Origin: Halomonas sp. GD1P12
Lineage (GTDB): Bacteria; Pseudomonadota; Gammaproteobacteria; Pseudomonadales; Halomonadaceae
DNA: 64,000 nucleotides
Assembly: GCF_025725645.1 (NCBI RefSeq)
Contig: NZ_CP107007.1
Coordinates: 682,001-746,000 of the forward strand
Reading direction: 5' to 3'
In this document: positions 44,239 through 52,507 of the stretch, piece by piece
Numbering within the stretch: position 1 is the stretch's first letter
Layout: every line of letters starts with the position of its first letter
Notes under the pieces: generated by a model
Told to the model about the DNA's origin: nothing
The model's database searches: none
What the model saw: only the letters and a program-made list of their open reading frames with translations
Program-made: the position numbers and the translations under genes

Positions 44239-45111
44239 ATGAGCGATCAAGGAAAGTACTCCCACCCCGATGCCAGCGGCGCAAAAAGCGCTGACACCTC
44301 TCAGGAACACGATACTCTCGATACCGAACGGCTCAAAAGCCAAGGTAAAGAGACCGCTCACGACCTTGGCGACGCCGCCCAGCACCAGGCCGAGCACTTC
44401 TATGAGCAGCAGCGCGAGCTGGTCGCCAAGCAAGCCGGCAAGTTCACGAAGGTTCTGAACCAGGCCGCAGACGAGTTCGAAAGCCAGCACCAGCCCTTTT
44501 TCTCGCAGCAGGCACGCAAGGCGGCAGCGCTTGCCGACGACTTCTCGAACCAGTTTCGCGACAAGGATCTCAAGCGCGTCTTCCACGACGTTCAGGGCTA
44601 CAGCCGCCGCGAACCGGCAGTTTTCATTGGCGGCGCCATCGCCGCGGGCTTTCTCGTCGCCCGCTTTCTGCGAAGCTCGCAGCACCATGATTCCCAAGAG
44701 CGCGGTTCTCGTGGCAATGGTTCTCATGGCTATGGTTCACAAGGCTACGGTTCACAAGGCTACGGTTCGCAAGCATACGACGCCAGACGCCAGAACCCTC
44801 AAGACGACCCCCGCCATTATGGCGCTGAAGGCTTTGGGGCTGTGAATCGCGGCTCGGCTTCCGGTGGTCAGGGCGACTACCGCGAGCGCCATACGGACAT
44901 GAACGCCGCCGGGTCGCGCTTTACCTCTCAGCACCCTTCGTCTCGTCCCCTGTCATCCTTCGATAACGACGGCCCTGTGCCTGGCGGCAACAGCGCCGAG
45001 CGCGACCCGAGCGAGCCTTTTGATGCCAATGACGCGCGGCCGAGAATTACCCCCCGGCCCGGCGATGACCCGCTGCCCGGCGATCGCGACCCTTACCGCA
45101 CACCGCGATAA
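44239..45111 (+). CDS. membrane-tethered stress protein with GSQGY repeats (YqjD/ElaB-like fold suggested)
   Basis: Protein of 290 residues that I recognise only in part. Residues ~1-110 are charged and helical (KETAHDLGDAAQHQAEHFYEQQRELVAKQAGKF), followed by a single hydrophobic segment REPAVFIGGAIAAGFLVARFLRS (~132-152), as at the C-terminus of YqjD/ElaB-type ribosome-binding membrane proteins. The rest is a low-complexity tail with a GSQGY-type 15-base tandem repeat and Pro/Asp-rich end. ATG at 44239 has GGAGGA eight bases before it; the ATG at 44230 is inside that site. First of a three-gene operon. Confidence 0.7.
   Translation: MSDQGKYSHPDASGAKSADTSQEHDTLDTERLKSQGKETAHDLGDAAQHQAEHFYEQQRELVAKQAGKFTKVLNQAADEFESQHQPFFSQQARKAAALADDFSNQFRDKDLKRVFHDVQGYSRREPAVFIGGAIAAGFLVARFLRSSQHHDSQERGSRGNGSHGYGSQGYGSQGYGSQAYDARRQNPQDDPRHYGAEGFGAVNRGSASGGQGDYRERHTDMNAAGSRFTSQHPSSRPLSSFDNDGPVPGGNSAERDPSEPFDANDARPRITPRPGDDPLPGDRDPYRTPR
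44704..44778 (+). repeat. 15-bp tandem repeat (5 units) inside the stress-protein gene
   Basis: Five consecutive 15-base units of the type GGTTCACAAGGCTAC coding GSQGY; two are identical and three vary at up to a few bases. The repeat may change length by slipped-strand pairing in frame. Confidence 0.85.
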
Positions 45112-45161
45112 CCCTCCACGCGTTTAACGCTCAACGATTGGCCAGTACGAACGAGGCTTAT

Positions 45162-45599
45162 ATGGAAACGCAGCGCAATAGCACGACGCAGGGAGCGTCC
45201 GTTGGCTCGCTTTTAACGACGTTGACCCGCGAGGTAACCGACCTGGTTCGAGGCGAAGCCGAACTCGCCAAGGCCGAGGTCTCGGAAAAGACCCATCAGG
45301 CCCTGACCGGCATCGCCGCAATCGCCGTGGCGGGCGCGGTGATCTTCGCCGGCTTTCTGGTGCTGCTGGCATCGGCGGTCGCCCTGCTCAACGAAATCCT
45401 GCCGCCGGACATGACCCCCTGGCTCTCCGCCGCCATCGTCGGCGTCGTGACCGCCGTTATCGGGTTGATCATGCTCAACGTGGGGCTCAACAAGATCAAG
45501 GCGCAGCGTTTGGCACCGCAGCGCACGCTAAAAAGTTTACAGCGGGACAAGGAGCTGGCCCAGGAGCACGAGCATAACGTCAAGGAGGCGTTGAAATGA
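45162..45599 (+). CDS. phage holin family / YqjE-like membrane protein (DUF1469)
   Basis: Protein of 145 residues with two hydrophobic segments at about 50-80 (IAAIAVAGAVIFAGFLVLLASAVALL) and 90-115, and a charged C-terminal helix. It fits the YqjE/DUF1469 group, which databases label 'phage holin family' although members are ordinary chromosomal genes. The N-terminal LLTTLTREVTDLVRGEAELAKAEVSEK is typical. ATG at 45162 with ACGAGG upstream. Overlaps the next gene by four bases (ATGA). Confidence 0.85.
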   Translation: METQRNSTTQGASVGSLLTTLTREVTDLVRGEAELAKAEVSEKTHQALTGIAAIAVAGAVIFAGFLVLLASAVALLNEILPPDMTPWLSAAIVGVVTAVIGLIMLNVGLNKIKAQRLAPQRTLKSLQRDKELAQEHEHNVKEALK

Positions 45600-46852
45600 G
45601 CGATCACAAGGATCACCGCACCCCCGAAGAGATCGAAAAGGACATTCAGCACTCCCGCGAGCGGCTCGACTCCACGCTTGGCGAGCTGGAGGAGCGCTTT
45701 TCACCCCAGCGGCTGCTCAACGCTTCCTACGACTACCTTCGTCACGGCGGCGCCAACGAGTTCTTCACTAATCTGGGTACGACCATCAAGGAGAACCCGG
45801 TTCCGTTTCTGGTCACCGGGGCAGGGCTTGGCTGGCTGTTGACCGCCCAGCGCAGCGGCGCTCAGCGCGATGACCGCCACTACGCCAATTCCGAAGCCTA
45901 CCCGCACAGCGGCCCGCAAGGGCGCTTCGATTCGCGCATGAACCCCCCGCCGATGTCGCAGCCGTTCTCCAACCGGGGGGATCGCCCTACCGGTGAGTAC
46001 GCCGATGCCTTGACGGGCGGCGCGCGCCCGGCGGGTCTCGAAGGCGGCGCCCCGTTTGACCACCCCGAGCGCAGCGCCTTTTCGCATCCGCCGGCGTTCG
46101 ATGACAGCGACCGCCCGGATACCGGTTTCGACCAGGGCGCGGGCATGAACTCGGGCATGAAGGAGCGCGTCGTCGGCGGCGCCCGCCACATGGGCCACAG
46201 TGCCAGTGACGCCGTCCACCATATCAGCGAACGGGCTCACCATATGGGAGGCAACATGCGCGACACGACCTCAGGCTTGTACCGCTCCACCCAGCACGGC
46301 ATGCACGACGCCGGGCAGTGGGCCAGAGACGCCGGCCGCCACTCGTCGGACTTCATTCAGGAGCACCCGCTGGTCGCCGGGGCACTGGGGTTTGCCATTG
46401 GCGCCGCGCTCGGCGGGCTTCTACCCTCAACACGGCGGGAAGACGCTTATATGGGCGAATATCGCGACCGCCTGATGGGCGAGGCCGCCGAGATGGGCCA
46501 CCAGCAGGCCGATAAGATGCAGCACTCTCTTCACGAAAGGACCGAGAAGATGAAAAACGAAACCGACAAGGACCAGCAACAGAAAGACCAGCACGAGAAA
46601 GACTCGCATCAAAACGAGCATCAGGAGCACGACACGCGCCATACGCCGAGCGACACCGACAGCGAGCACATGCGCTACTCCGACGAGGCGATGCCGGGGC
46701 ATAACGCCGCCTCGGGCCAGAGCGGCAACCCGGGCAAGCAGCCCACGCCCCACGACAAGGACGAGAGCAAGAAAGAGCACGGCCTGGCCGACTCCGACAC
46801 GCCCTCCGGCAACACCCAGGGCGACGACACGCTCGAGCCGCCCAAGCGTTAA
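45596..46852 (+). CDS. DUF3618 domain protein with C-terminal acidic tail
   Basis: Protein of 418 residues. DUF3618 at residues ~8-60 (RTPEEIEKDIQHSRERLDSTLGELEERFSP), then a hydrophobic stretch PVPFLVTGAGLGWLL (~75-90), a long Gly/Pro/Asp-rich part, a second hydrophobic stretch EHPLVAGALGFAIGAALGGLLP (~257-280), and an extreme hydrophilic tail (~320-418) rich in E, D, K, H and Q. The two membrane-like segments resemble the one in the first gene of the operon, suggesting a common origin or interaction. The function is unknown; envelope stress is inferred from the YqjE-type partner. Confidence 0.8.
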   Translation: MSDHKDHRTPEEIEKDIQHSRERLDSTLGELEERFSPQRLLNASYDYLRHGGANEFFTNLGTTIKENPVPFLVTGAGLGWLLTAQRSGAQRDDRHYANSEAYPHSGPQGRFDSRMNPPPMSQPFSNRGDRPTGEYADALTGGARPAGLEGGAPFDHPERSAFSHPPAFDDSDRPDTGFDQGAGMNSGMKERVVGGARHMGHSASDAVHHISERAHHMGGNMRDTTSGLYRSTQHGMHDAGQWARDAGRHSSDFIQEHPLVAGALGFAIGAALGGLLPSTRREDAYMGEYRDRLMGEAAEMGHQQADKMQHSLHERTEKMKNETDKDQQQKDQHEKDSHQNEHQEHDTRHTPSDTDSEHMRYSDEAMPGHNAASGQSGNPGKQPTPHDKDESKKEHGLADSDTPSGNTQGDDTLEPPKR

Positions 46853-46906
46853 ACGGGGTGTGAACGCTCGTTAGCGCTCCTATGAAACATTAGGCAAGAC
46901 ACGCTG

Positions 46907-46939
46907 ATAGCGCCCGGCCACCGCCGGGCGCTATTTTTT
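46907..46939. terminator. bidirectional terminator between the stress operon and xseA
   Basis: Stem ATAGCGCCCGGC / GCCGGGCGCTAT with a CACC loop and T-run. It lies right at the xseA stop on the opposite strand. Confidence 0.9.
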
Positions 46940-48274
46940 GTGGCGGCGTTTGACCTCGACGCTCAGGCGGCCTTCTCCCAAACGCAGCGACAGCGTTTGG
47001 CCCGGCACGGTGTCCTCGGCGCGGCGCACCACCTGGCCGGTGCTGTCCTGGGCGATGGCGTAGCCTCGGCCCAGTACGGCCAGCGGGCTCACTGCGTTGA
47101 GCTCGCGGGCAACGCTCGAAAGCCTTGCGCGGCGCGCCTCCAGCGTGCGCGCCACCGCGCCTTTCAGGCGGCGGTCGAGCTGGGCCAGACGCGCCTGCTC
47201 GGCCTGGTGTAGCCTTGTCATGTCCTGGCTTGCCAGCCGTTTGGCGAGCTGCGCGGTACGGCTCTGCTGCTGGCCAAGCGAATGGTTCATGGCGCGCTGC
47301 AGGCGCTGGAACAGGGTTTCGACGTGCTGGCGGCGCTGGGCGAGCTGCTCGCCGGGATGTTTGAGCCGGGCGCGCAGGTGATCCAGCCGCTGGCTTTCAC
47401 GCTGAAGGCTGGCCCGAACGGCGCGGGTCAGGCGCGCCTCGCTTTGGCCCAGCGCCTGCAAAAGCGCCCGTCCATCCGGCACCAGCCGCTCCGCTGCCGC
47501 CGAGGGCGTGGGCGCGCGCACATCGGCGGCGAAGTCGGCAAGCGTCGTATCCACCTCGTGGCCCACGGCGGACATCACCGGCAGGCGGGAATTGAAAATC
47601 GCCCGCGCCAGGTGTTCGCTGTTGAACGCCCACAGGTCTTCCAGGCTCCCACCGCCGCGGGTGATCAGCACGGCGTCGCGTGCCGGGTCGAGCTGCTTTT
47701 GCCGGTTGAGCAGCGCCAGCGCCGAAATCATCGCTGGCGCCGCCTCTGCCCCCTGTACCGGCACGGGGATCAGCGTTACGTCCGCCAGCGGCCAGCGCGC
47801 GTTGAGAACCGCCAGCACGTCGCGAATCGCCGCGCCGCTGGCCGAGCTCAGAATCAAAAGCTTGCGTGGCGGGTAGGGCAGGGGGCGGGCGTTGACGAAC
47901 ACGCCTTCACCGTCGAGCTGCGCTTTCAGCCGCTCGAAGGCCGCCAACAGCTCACCCAGCCCCGCCGCCTGCACCGCCTCGGCGATCAGCTGGTAGTCGC
48001 CGCGCGGCTCGAACAGCGACACCTTGCCTCTGAGCTTCACCTGGTCGCCGTCGCGCATCGGTGCGGCCACGAACCGCGCCCGCTGGCGAAACAGCGCGCA
48101 GCGCACCTGGGCGCGGTCGTCCTTCAACGTGAAATAGATATGCCCAGAGGCGGGTTTGGAAACGTTCGAAAGCTCGCCTTCCACCCACACCTCGCCCATG
48201 TCGCGCTCGAGCGCCTGGCGCGAGCGTTTGTTAAGGTCGCTGACGGAAAGGGCTTTAGCGTCGGAAGAGGTCAT
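46931..48274 (-). CDS. xseA: exodeoxyribonuclease VII large subunit
   Basis: Protein of 447 residues (E. coli XseA is 456). N-terminal OB fold (about 10-110, LSVSDLNKRSRQALERDMGEVWVEGELSNVSKPASGHIYFTLKD) followed by the catalytic domain with ALLTRGGGSLEDLWAFN-like segment (ITRGGGSLEDLWAFNSE, ~203) and AVGHEVDTTLADFAADVRAPTPSAAAE. A coiled-coil region (~270-390) that binds XseB follows. It degrades single-stranded DNA in repair. ATG at 48274 with GGAGC upstream. xseB is not in the window. Confidence 0.95.
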   Translation of the reverse strand: MTSSDAKALSVSDLNKRSRQALERDMGEVWVEGELSNVSKPASGHIYFTLKDDRAQVRCALFRQRARFVAAPMRDGDQVKLRGKVSLFEPRGDYQLIAEAVQAAGLGELLAAFERLKAQLDGEGVFVNARPLPYPPRKLLILSSASGAAIRDVLAVLNARWPLADVTLIPVPVQGAEAAPAMISALALLNRQKQLDPARDAVLITRGGGSLEDLWAFNSEHLARAIFNSRLPVMSAVGHEVDTTLADFAADVRAPTPSAAAERLVPDGRALLQALGQSEARLTRAVRASLQRESQRLDHLRARLKHPGEQLAQRRQHVETLFQRLQRAMNHSLGQQQSRTAQLAKRLASQDMTRLHQAEQARLAQLDRRLKGAVARTLEARRARLSSVARELNAVSPLAVLGRGYAIAQDSTGQVVRRAEDTVPGQTLSLRLGEGRLSVEVKRRHKK

Positions 48275-48311
48275 GACGAGCTCCGAATCAAAAAGAGCAG
48301 CAAGCCTAGCA

Positions 48312-49034
48312 TCAATTCGGAATCAGCAAATGATCCAATCCACTATTGGCTTTCAGCTCTCTCTGGCCTTCGCTCGAAAATGTCACACCGTCCAGCTCGC
48401 CTACAAGCTGAAGCGAGTCGTCCTCGCGGCGCAGCGCGGTACCCTCGCGCAGGGCAACGACCAGAGCGTTCGGATTGAGCGCCAGATATTCTGTCAACCG
48501 CTCCTCGCGACTTTCACCGTTATGTCCTGCAGGTTTGCCAGAGATGAAGTGCGGGTTGATTTGAAACGGCACGAGCCCGAGAGTATTGAAGCTAGGTGGT
48601 TCTACAATAGGCATATCGTTGGTGGTACAGATCGTGGGACCTGCGATATTGGAGCCGGCGCTCCAGCCTATATAAGGGGTACCTAAAGCCACGCATTGTT
48701 GAATAGCAGTGAGCAGGTTAGCTTCATAAAGGCGCTTTACCAGCGCGAATGTATTGCCACCCCCTACCGCAATGGCCTCTGCACGGTGTACGGCCTCTAT
48801 TGGATCAGGTGCTCGATGAACGCCATCTACAGTAATGCCCAATGCCTCGAACGCAGGGCGGACCTGTTCAAGATACATATCAAAGGTCTTGCCCACACCT
48901 GCAAATGGAATGAACAGCACACGGTTTATCACATTTGGCGCTGCAGTCAGGAAGTCCTCAATCAGCGGTTTGGCGTGTTCGAGGTAACCGGTGCTGCCAG
49001 CTTTGGAACTGCTCAATAAAAGTAAGCGCGACAT
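48312..49034 (-). CDS. pepE: peptidase E (alpha-aspartyl dipeptidase, S51)
   Basis: Protein of 240 residues (E. coli PepE is 229). The catalytic serine lies in GWSAGSNIAGPT (~residue 123), with the start MSRLLLLSSSKAG and AVGGGNTFALVKRLYE as family marks, and INPHFISGKPAGHNGESREERL holding the His. It cleaves dipeptides with N-terminal aspartate. ATG at 49034 is preceded by AGGAGG. It is the last gene of the DUF1177-AroM-OPT-PepE group on the minus strand, suggesting that imported peptides are cleaved. Confidence 0.92.
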   Translation of the reverse strand: MSRLLLLSSSKAGSTGYLEHAKPLIEDFLTAAPNVINRVLFIPFAGVGKTFDMYLEQVRPAFEALGITVDGVHRAPDPIEAVHRAEAIAVGGGNTFALVKRLYEANLLTAIQQCVALGTPYIGWSAGSNIAGPTICTTNDMPIVEPPSFNTLGLVPFQINPHFISGKPAGHNGESREERLTEYLALNPNALVVALREGTALRREDDSLQLVGELDGVTFSSEGQRELKANSGLDHLLIPN

Positions 49035-49057
49035 TATAAGCCTCCTGAATGAAAAGA

Positions 49058-49075
49058 GCGGCGCCTGTGCGCCGC
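49058..49075 (-). terminator. hairpin between OPT transporter and pepE genes
   Basis: Stem GCGGCGC / GCGCCGC with a four-base loop, followed on the minus strand by TCTTTTC. Probably a partial terminator between the transporter gene and pepE. Confidence 0.5.
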
Positions 49076-49111
49076 CTTTAAAAATAAGTGCCGAGAAGAA
49101 TGTCCGAGGGA

Positions 49112-50737
49112 TTAACGCGAGCCTAGCTTCAAGGTCGACGAGAAGAAGCTGTAGAGTGCAGAGCCCGTGATGAAGCCAGCGCCCAGGATGTAGAGCTTAT
49201 GACCGCCTTCGGTCCCGAAGCGTTTCACTACCAGCCAGCGAATTACTAGCGCGATGTAGATCACGATGCCGGCCAAAGGCGAAGTGATCAGAAGCCCAGT
49301 GGCCAGAAGCACCCCGATTTGACGCGACATACCGCCCACTGCCTGGATGACGCCGCCTATCACAGCCCATATGAGCAGTTGTTTGGCGACCTCCATGCTG
49401 GCGCCAGCATCGATGGTGGCTACGTAAACCCGCGCTACTGGCGGTACCAGATCGGCGGCGAAGTAGGCTCTAAAGACCAGCGCCACGATTACTATCGCCA
49501 CGCCGAAGCTAAAGAGTTCAGCAAAATACTGCTGGCGACGACCATCAAGCTCGTACTCCTGATCGTGCCCCTCTCCACGGATCACCCAGCCCGCTTTTAG
49601 GTCGTAGGCCATGTCGGCAAACGCGGGACCAGTGGCTACGGTAAAGGCCACCAGTACACCCAGCGCGGTGCTGGGAAAACCTATCAACATGCCAATGACC
49701 AAGGCAATGAGGGCGGTGGCGAAGGAAGGAAACCAGCCCGAGTGCATGGCCGCAATCCCGACAATGAGTTCGGACGCCATGGCGGCCAGCGCTGCAAACA
49801 CTAGCCAGCCAATCAACATGCCCGGCGACATGCCGGTATAGACACCGGTGCCCAGTGCCAGTATCAGCGCCACGATCAGGTAGACACTGAAACCGCTCAT
49901 TAACGCCACGCGCATTTGAAGTGCTGAACGGGTCGGGCGCTGCGAAGGCTCATCGTTGGCTTGCTTGTCACGCTGGTCGCGTCGCATCAATAGAATGATT
50001 TGCACCAGCGCTACCAGTCCTGCTCCGATCATGATGCCATGCGGGATGTAGGCGTTGCTGATGTCAAAGCCGAAAAACTGCTCGGAGTAGCCACGCAGAA
50101 TCAACCCCAAGCCCAATGCGCACATGGCGAACACGTTGGCGATCCAAGCGATACCGAACATTTCAGCGGGGATGCCGAAAGCCTTGCCGGTCATGCCACC
50201 TGCCATGCCTGCCAGTAGCAAAAGCGCATTGCGACCCTTGTCGGCAGCAGCCTTCAGTGCCTCAGCGGTGGCAAGCCCCGGTGGCCAAGCCGCACGAGCA
50301 GTGAAAACTTTGCTATCGAAGGAGAAGTAGAGAATCGAAGCATCGGTGATCACGGCAAGCGCTGCGCCGAAGAGCATTGGAATGAGCATCTGCGACTCAC
50401 CCATCAAAAACGGGATCGCTAGGGGCAGCAGTAATCCGTTGGCGGCAGAAAAGGTTGCGCCGGATATGGTGGTCTGTACCAGCGTTTGACGCTCGAGCGA
50501 GTTGTAACTACGAAATAGCTTGAGGGGAATATAAGACAGAAGGATGGCAATCAATGCGCCAATGATCGAGGTATTGGGCGTGATCCCCACACGCGTGATC
50601 AGCTCGAGCCCGATGATCGCTCCCAGCACGCAGACGACCAAGTTGGTCAGCATTTGGCCCGGTGAAAAGAAGCGAGGATGTCGGCGAGGTGCTTGAGGCA
50701 CCTCGCTATCGGCCGTGGCCGACGTGGTATCGTTCAT
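49112..50737 (-). CDS. OPT family oligopeptide transporter
   Basis: Membrane protein of 541 residues with ~14-16 hydrophobic segments, of the OPT (oligopeptide transporter) family, which carries peptides or metal chelates with protons. Recognisable: ERQTLVQTTISGATFSAANGLLLPLAIPFLMGE (residues ~78-110), ARAAWPPGLATAEALKAAADKGRNAL and FPSFATALIALVIGMLIGFPSTALGVLVAFTVATGPAFADMAYDLK. Start ATG at 50737 (MNDTTSATADS). It lies between aroM and pepE, so it probably brings in a peptide that PepE attacks. Codon use is more varied than in the neighbours. Confidence 0.85.
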   Translation of the reverse strand: MNDTTSATADSEVPQAPRRHPRFFSPGQMLTNLVVCVLGAIIGLELITRVGITPNTSIIGALIAILLSYIPLKLFRSYNSLERQTLVQTTISGATFSAANGLLLPLAIPFLMGESQMLIPMLFGAALAVITDASILYFSFDSKVFTARAAWPPGLATAEALKAAADKGRNALLLLAGMAGGMTGKAFGIPAEMFGIAWIANVFAMCALGLGLILRGYSEQFFGFDISNAYIPHGIMIGAGLVALVQIILLMRRDQRDKQANDEPSQRPTRSALQMRVALMSGFSVYLIVALILALGTGVYTGMSPGMLIGWLVFAALAAMASELIVGIAAMHSGWFPSFATALIALVIGMLIGFPSTALGVLVAFTVATGPAFADMAYDLKAGWVIRGEGHDQEYELDGRRQQYFAELFSFGVAIVIVALVFRAYFAADLVPPVARVYVATIDAGASMEVAKQLLIWAVIGGVIQAVGGMSRQIGVLLATGLLITSPLAGIVIYIALVIRWLVVKRFGTEGGHKLYILGAGFITGSALYSFFSSTLKLGSR

Positions 50738-50786
50738 GATGTATTCCCTGTTCGACTTGCGTTTTTTTATGGAGTGGTCCGCTTGG

Positions 50787-51473
50787 CTAACCAAGCAGCA
50801 GGTTTGCCGCGCTGAAAACCAACTGGCGTGGCGTCAGCGTTCGATGGCCCGAGATTCGGGCGATGCGGGCACGTTGGGCCAAGGTGTAGCCCATGCAATC
50901 GAGATAGAGCAGGTCCCCTTTCAAGTCGGCTGCTTTCTCCGCGGCCAAGTCGAGAAGTAAGGAATCACCGTAGGGGGAGGCGTAGAGCGTTTCGACCTCG
51001 AAGCCGGCTGCTTGCCAACGTGTTCTCGCAGGTGTCATTTGACGCGGCTCCGGACTCATGACCAGTAGCCTGCCCTCGGGGAAGAGTCCCTGTAGGCCAA
51101 GGCGCACCAAGCGTTTGGGCAAAAGTACAGGAACTGATAGGTCGGAGTAGTCAGGAAGCTCGCCTGTGCAGAGCACCAAAATGGCGTCTGTACCTTTTGT
51201 CGCCATCGTGCGAATCGCGCTATCCAGCAGTGGCTCCAAGTCGGGCTCGGCGATAGTGACCTGGCAGCCGTCGGCCATGCGCGATACCAGCACCTGGTCC
51301 TGCTCGCCTACTGGATAATGGCGTTCGATTTCCTCGAGCGTCAGCCCATCCAGCGCGCCGGCCTCGATGACTTTGATACCCGGTGCAAGCAGCTTGGAAA
51401 GGTCATCATGAAGGTCCGTGCGTGGGGCTTGGCCGATAGTGATAATGCCTAAGCACTTGCGTTGTTCCTTCAT
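50787..51473 (-). CDS. AroM family protein
   Basis: Protein of 228 residues, similar in length and sequence layout to E. coli AroM (225), whose function is unknown although it is TyrR-regulated with aroL. Recognisable: LGIITIGQAPRTDLHDDL at the N-terminus, ILVLCTGELPDYSDL (~97-112) and LDCMGYT. It overlaps the DUF1177 gene by four bases (51470-51473). The fold resembles racemase/isomerase-type alpha-beta proteins, so an isomerase or hydrolase role is possible but unproved. Confidence 0.85.
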   Translation of the reverse strand: MKEQRKCLGIITIGQAPRTDLHDDLSKLLAPGIKVIEAGALDGLTLEEIERHYPVGEQDQVLVSRMADGCQVTIAEPDLEPLLDSAIRTMATKGTDAILVLCTGELPDYSDLSVPVLLPKRLVRLGLQGLFPEGRLLVMSPEPRQMTPARTRWQAAGFEVETLYASPYGDSLLLDLAAEKAADLKGDLLYLDCMGYTLAQRARIARISGHRTLTPRQLVFSAANLLLG

Positions 51474-52411
51474 TCGCGGGCACCGCCGTGTTGAAAACGA
51501 GTGTGTTCGCCATACATCTCGACGATACGGGCAAACTCTTCGGAGTCATGGAATTGACAGGTACCAGCGGTGAAGTCCTTGGCCACTTCAACGGCGAAAC
51601 GTGCCGCCTGTTCGACATCTACCTCGTGACTTGCGCCGGTCGCGCAACCGGCTACAGCGGTTTCGGTGGCCAAGGCCACGCCCACGACGGGGGCCGAAGT
51701 AGCCACGGCGGGTTGTAGAATGCTGTTCAGATGATAGAGGCCGTTACCGTAGGGCGTGATGTCCTGCTGGGTAATAGCGAATATGTGTGGCAACCGTCCT
51801 GTCACACGGGACATGACATTCATCAGGTCTTCACTGGTGCGCAGAATGTAGCCCTGCTTGACGGTCGGTGACATCGACACGCCTCGCAGGTTGATGACGC
51901 GATTACCCTTTGTGGTATCGATCGACACGATTGCGTCCATTGCCGTGTCGATCTCGTGCTCCCAAGTGTCCTCGAAGCTGATGGGGGAGTCCATGAAAGG
52001 GACGGGATGATGCTCGCGAGTGGGAGCGTTCGGGCAGATGTGAGTAGTGATGATGACATCTCCTTCAAGCTGATCGCCGTTAGCAGCCATGCCGATTAAT
52101 TTGGCCGCAGCCGCCAGTGCGGCGAGCGCGCCATCACCATCGGATACATAGCCTGTAATCTCCGGACGGGCACCGATACCGCCAAGACGGCCGATTACCC
52201 CAAGCGTTGGCGCATCGCCACCCGCCTGTTTACCGTCATGGCCCTTTACGGTGATATGCATGAAATCGCTTGCACCCTTATCGGATGTGACCCGAGTGAT
52301 TCGAATGCTCTCCGGTGCTGCGCCGCAGCTTATTAGGTACTCCTTTATCCGCTCGCCGGAAGCGCTAGGGGTATCGAGAATTTCATGAAGATCGATGACT
52401 TGTTTGAGCAC
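51470..52411 (-). CDS. DUF1177 family protein
   Basis: Protein of 313 residues of the DUF1177 family (function unknown). Visible conserved parts: VIDLHEILDTPSASGERIKEYL at the N-terminus, GVIGRLGGIGARPEITGYVSDGDGALAALAAAAKL (~90-125), and THICPNAPTREHHPVPFMDSPI. The last has several His/Pro/Asp residues that could bind metal. Start GTG at 52411 with AAGG upstream. Divergent from a LysR gene, which likely regulates the operon DUF1177-aroM-OPT-pepE. Confidence 0.85.
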   Translation of the reverse strand: MLKQVIDLHEILDTPSASGERIKEYLISCGAAPESIRITRVTSDKGASDFMHITVKGHDGKQAGGDAPTLGVIGRLGGIGARPEITGYVSDGDGALAALAAAAKLIGMAANGDQLEGDVIITTHICPNAPTREHHPVPFMDSPISFEDTWEHEIDTAMDAIVSIDTTKGNRVINLRGVSMSPTVKQGYILRTSEDLMNVMSRVTGRLPHIFAITQQDITPYGNGLYHLNSILQPAVATSAPVVGVALATETAVAGCATGASHEVDVEQAARFAVEVAKDFTAGTCQFHDSEEFARIVEMYGEHTRFQHGGARE

Positions 52412-52507
52412 GAACGTAACCTTGGTAGTAAAAGAAGATGCAATTAGAGTACGCTCGCGTATTAATTGGATAAATTTGAATAAAAGATAGATTGATCAGG
52501 ATTTCCG

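Noticed and set aside
45162..45599. Prophage remnant suggested by 'phage holin family' label
   Set aside because: The protein is of the chromosomal YqjE/DUF1469 group; no other phage-like gene is near.
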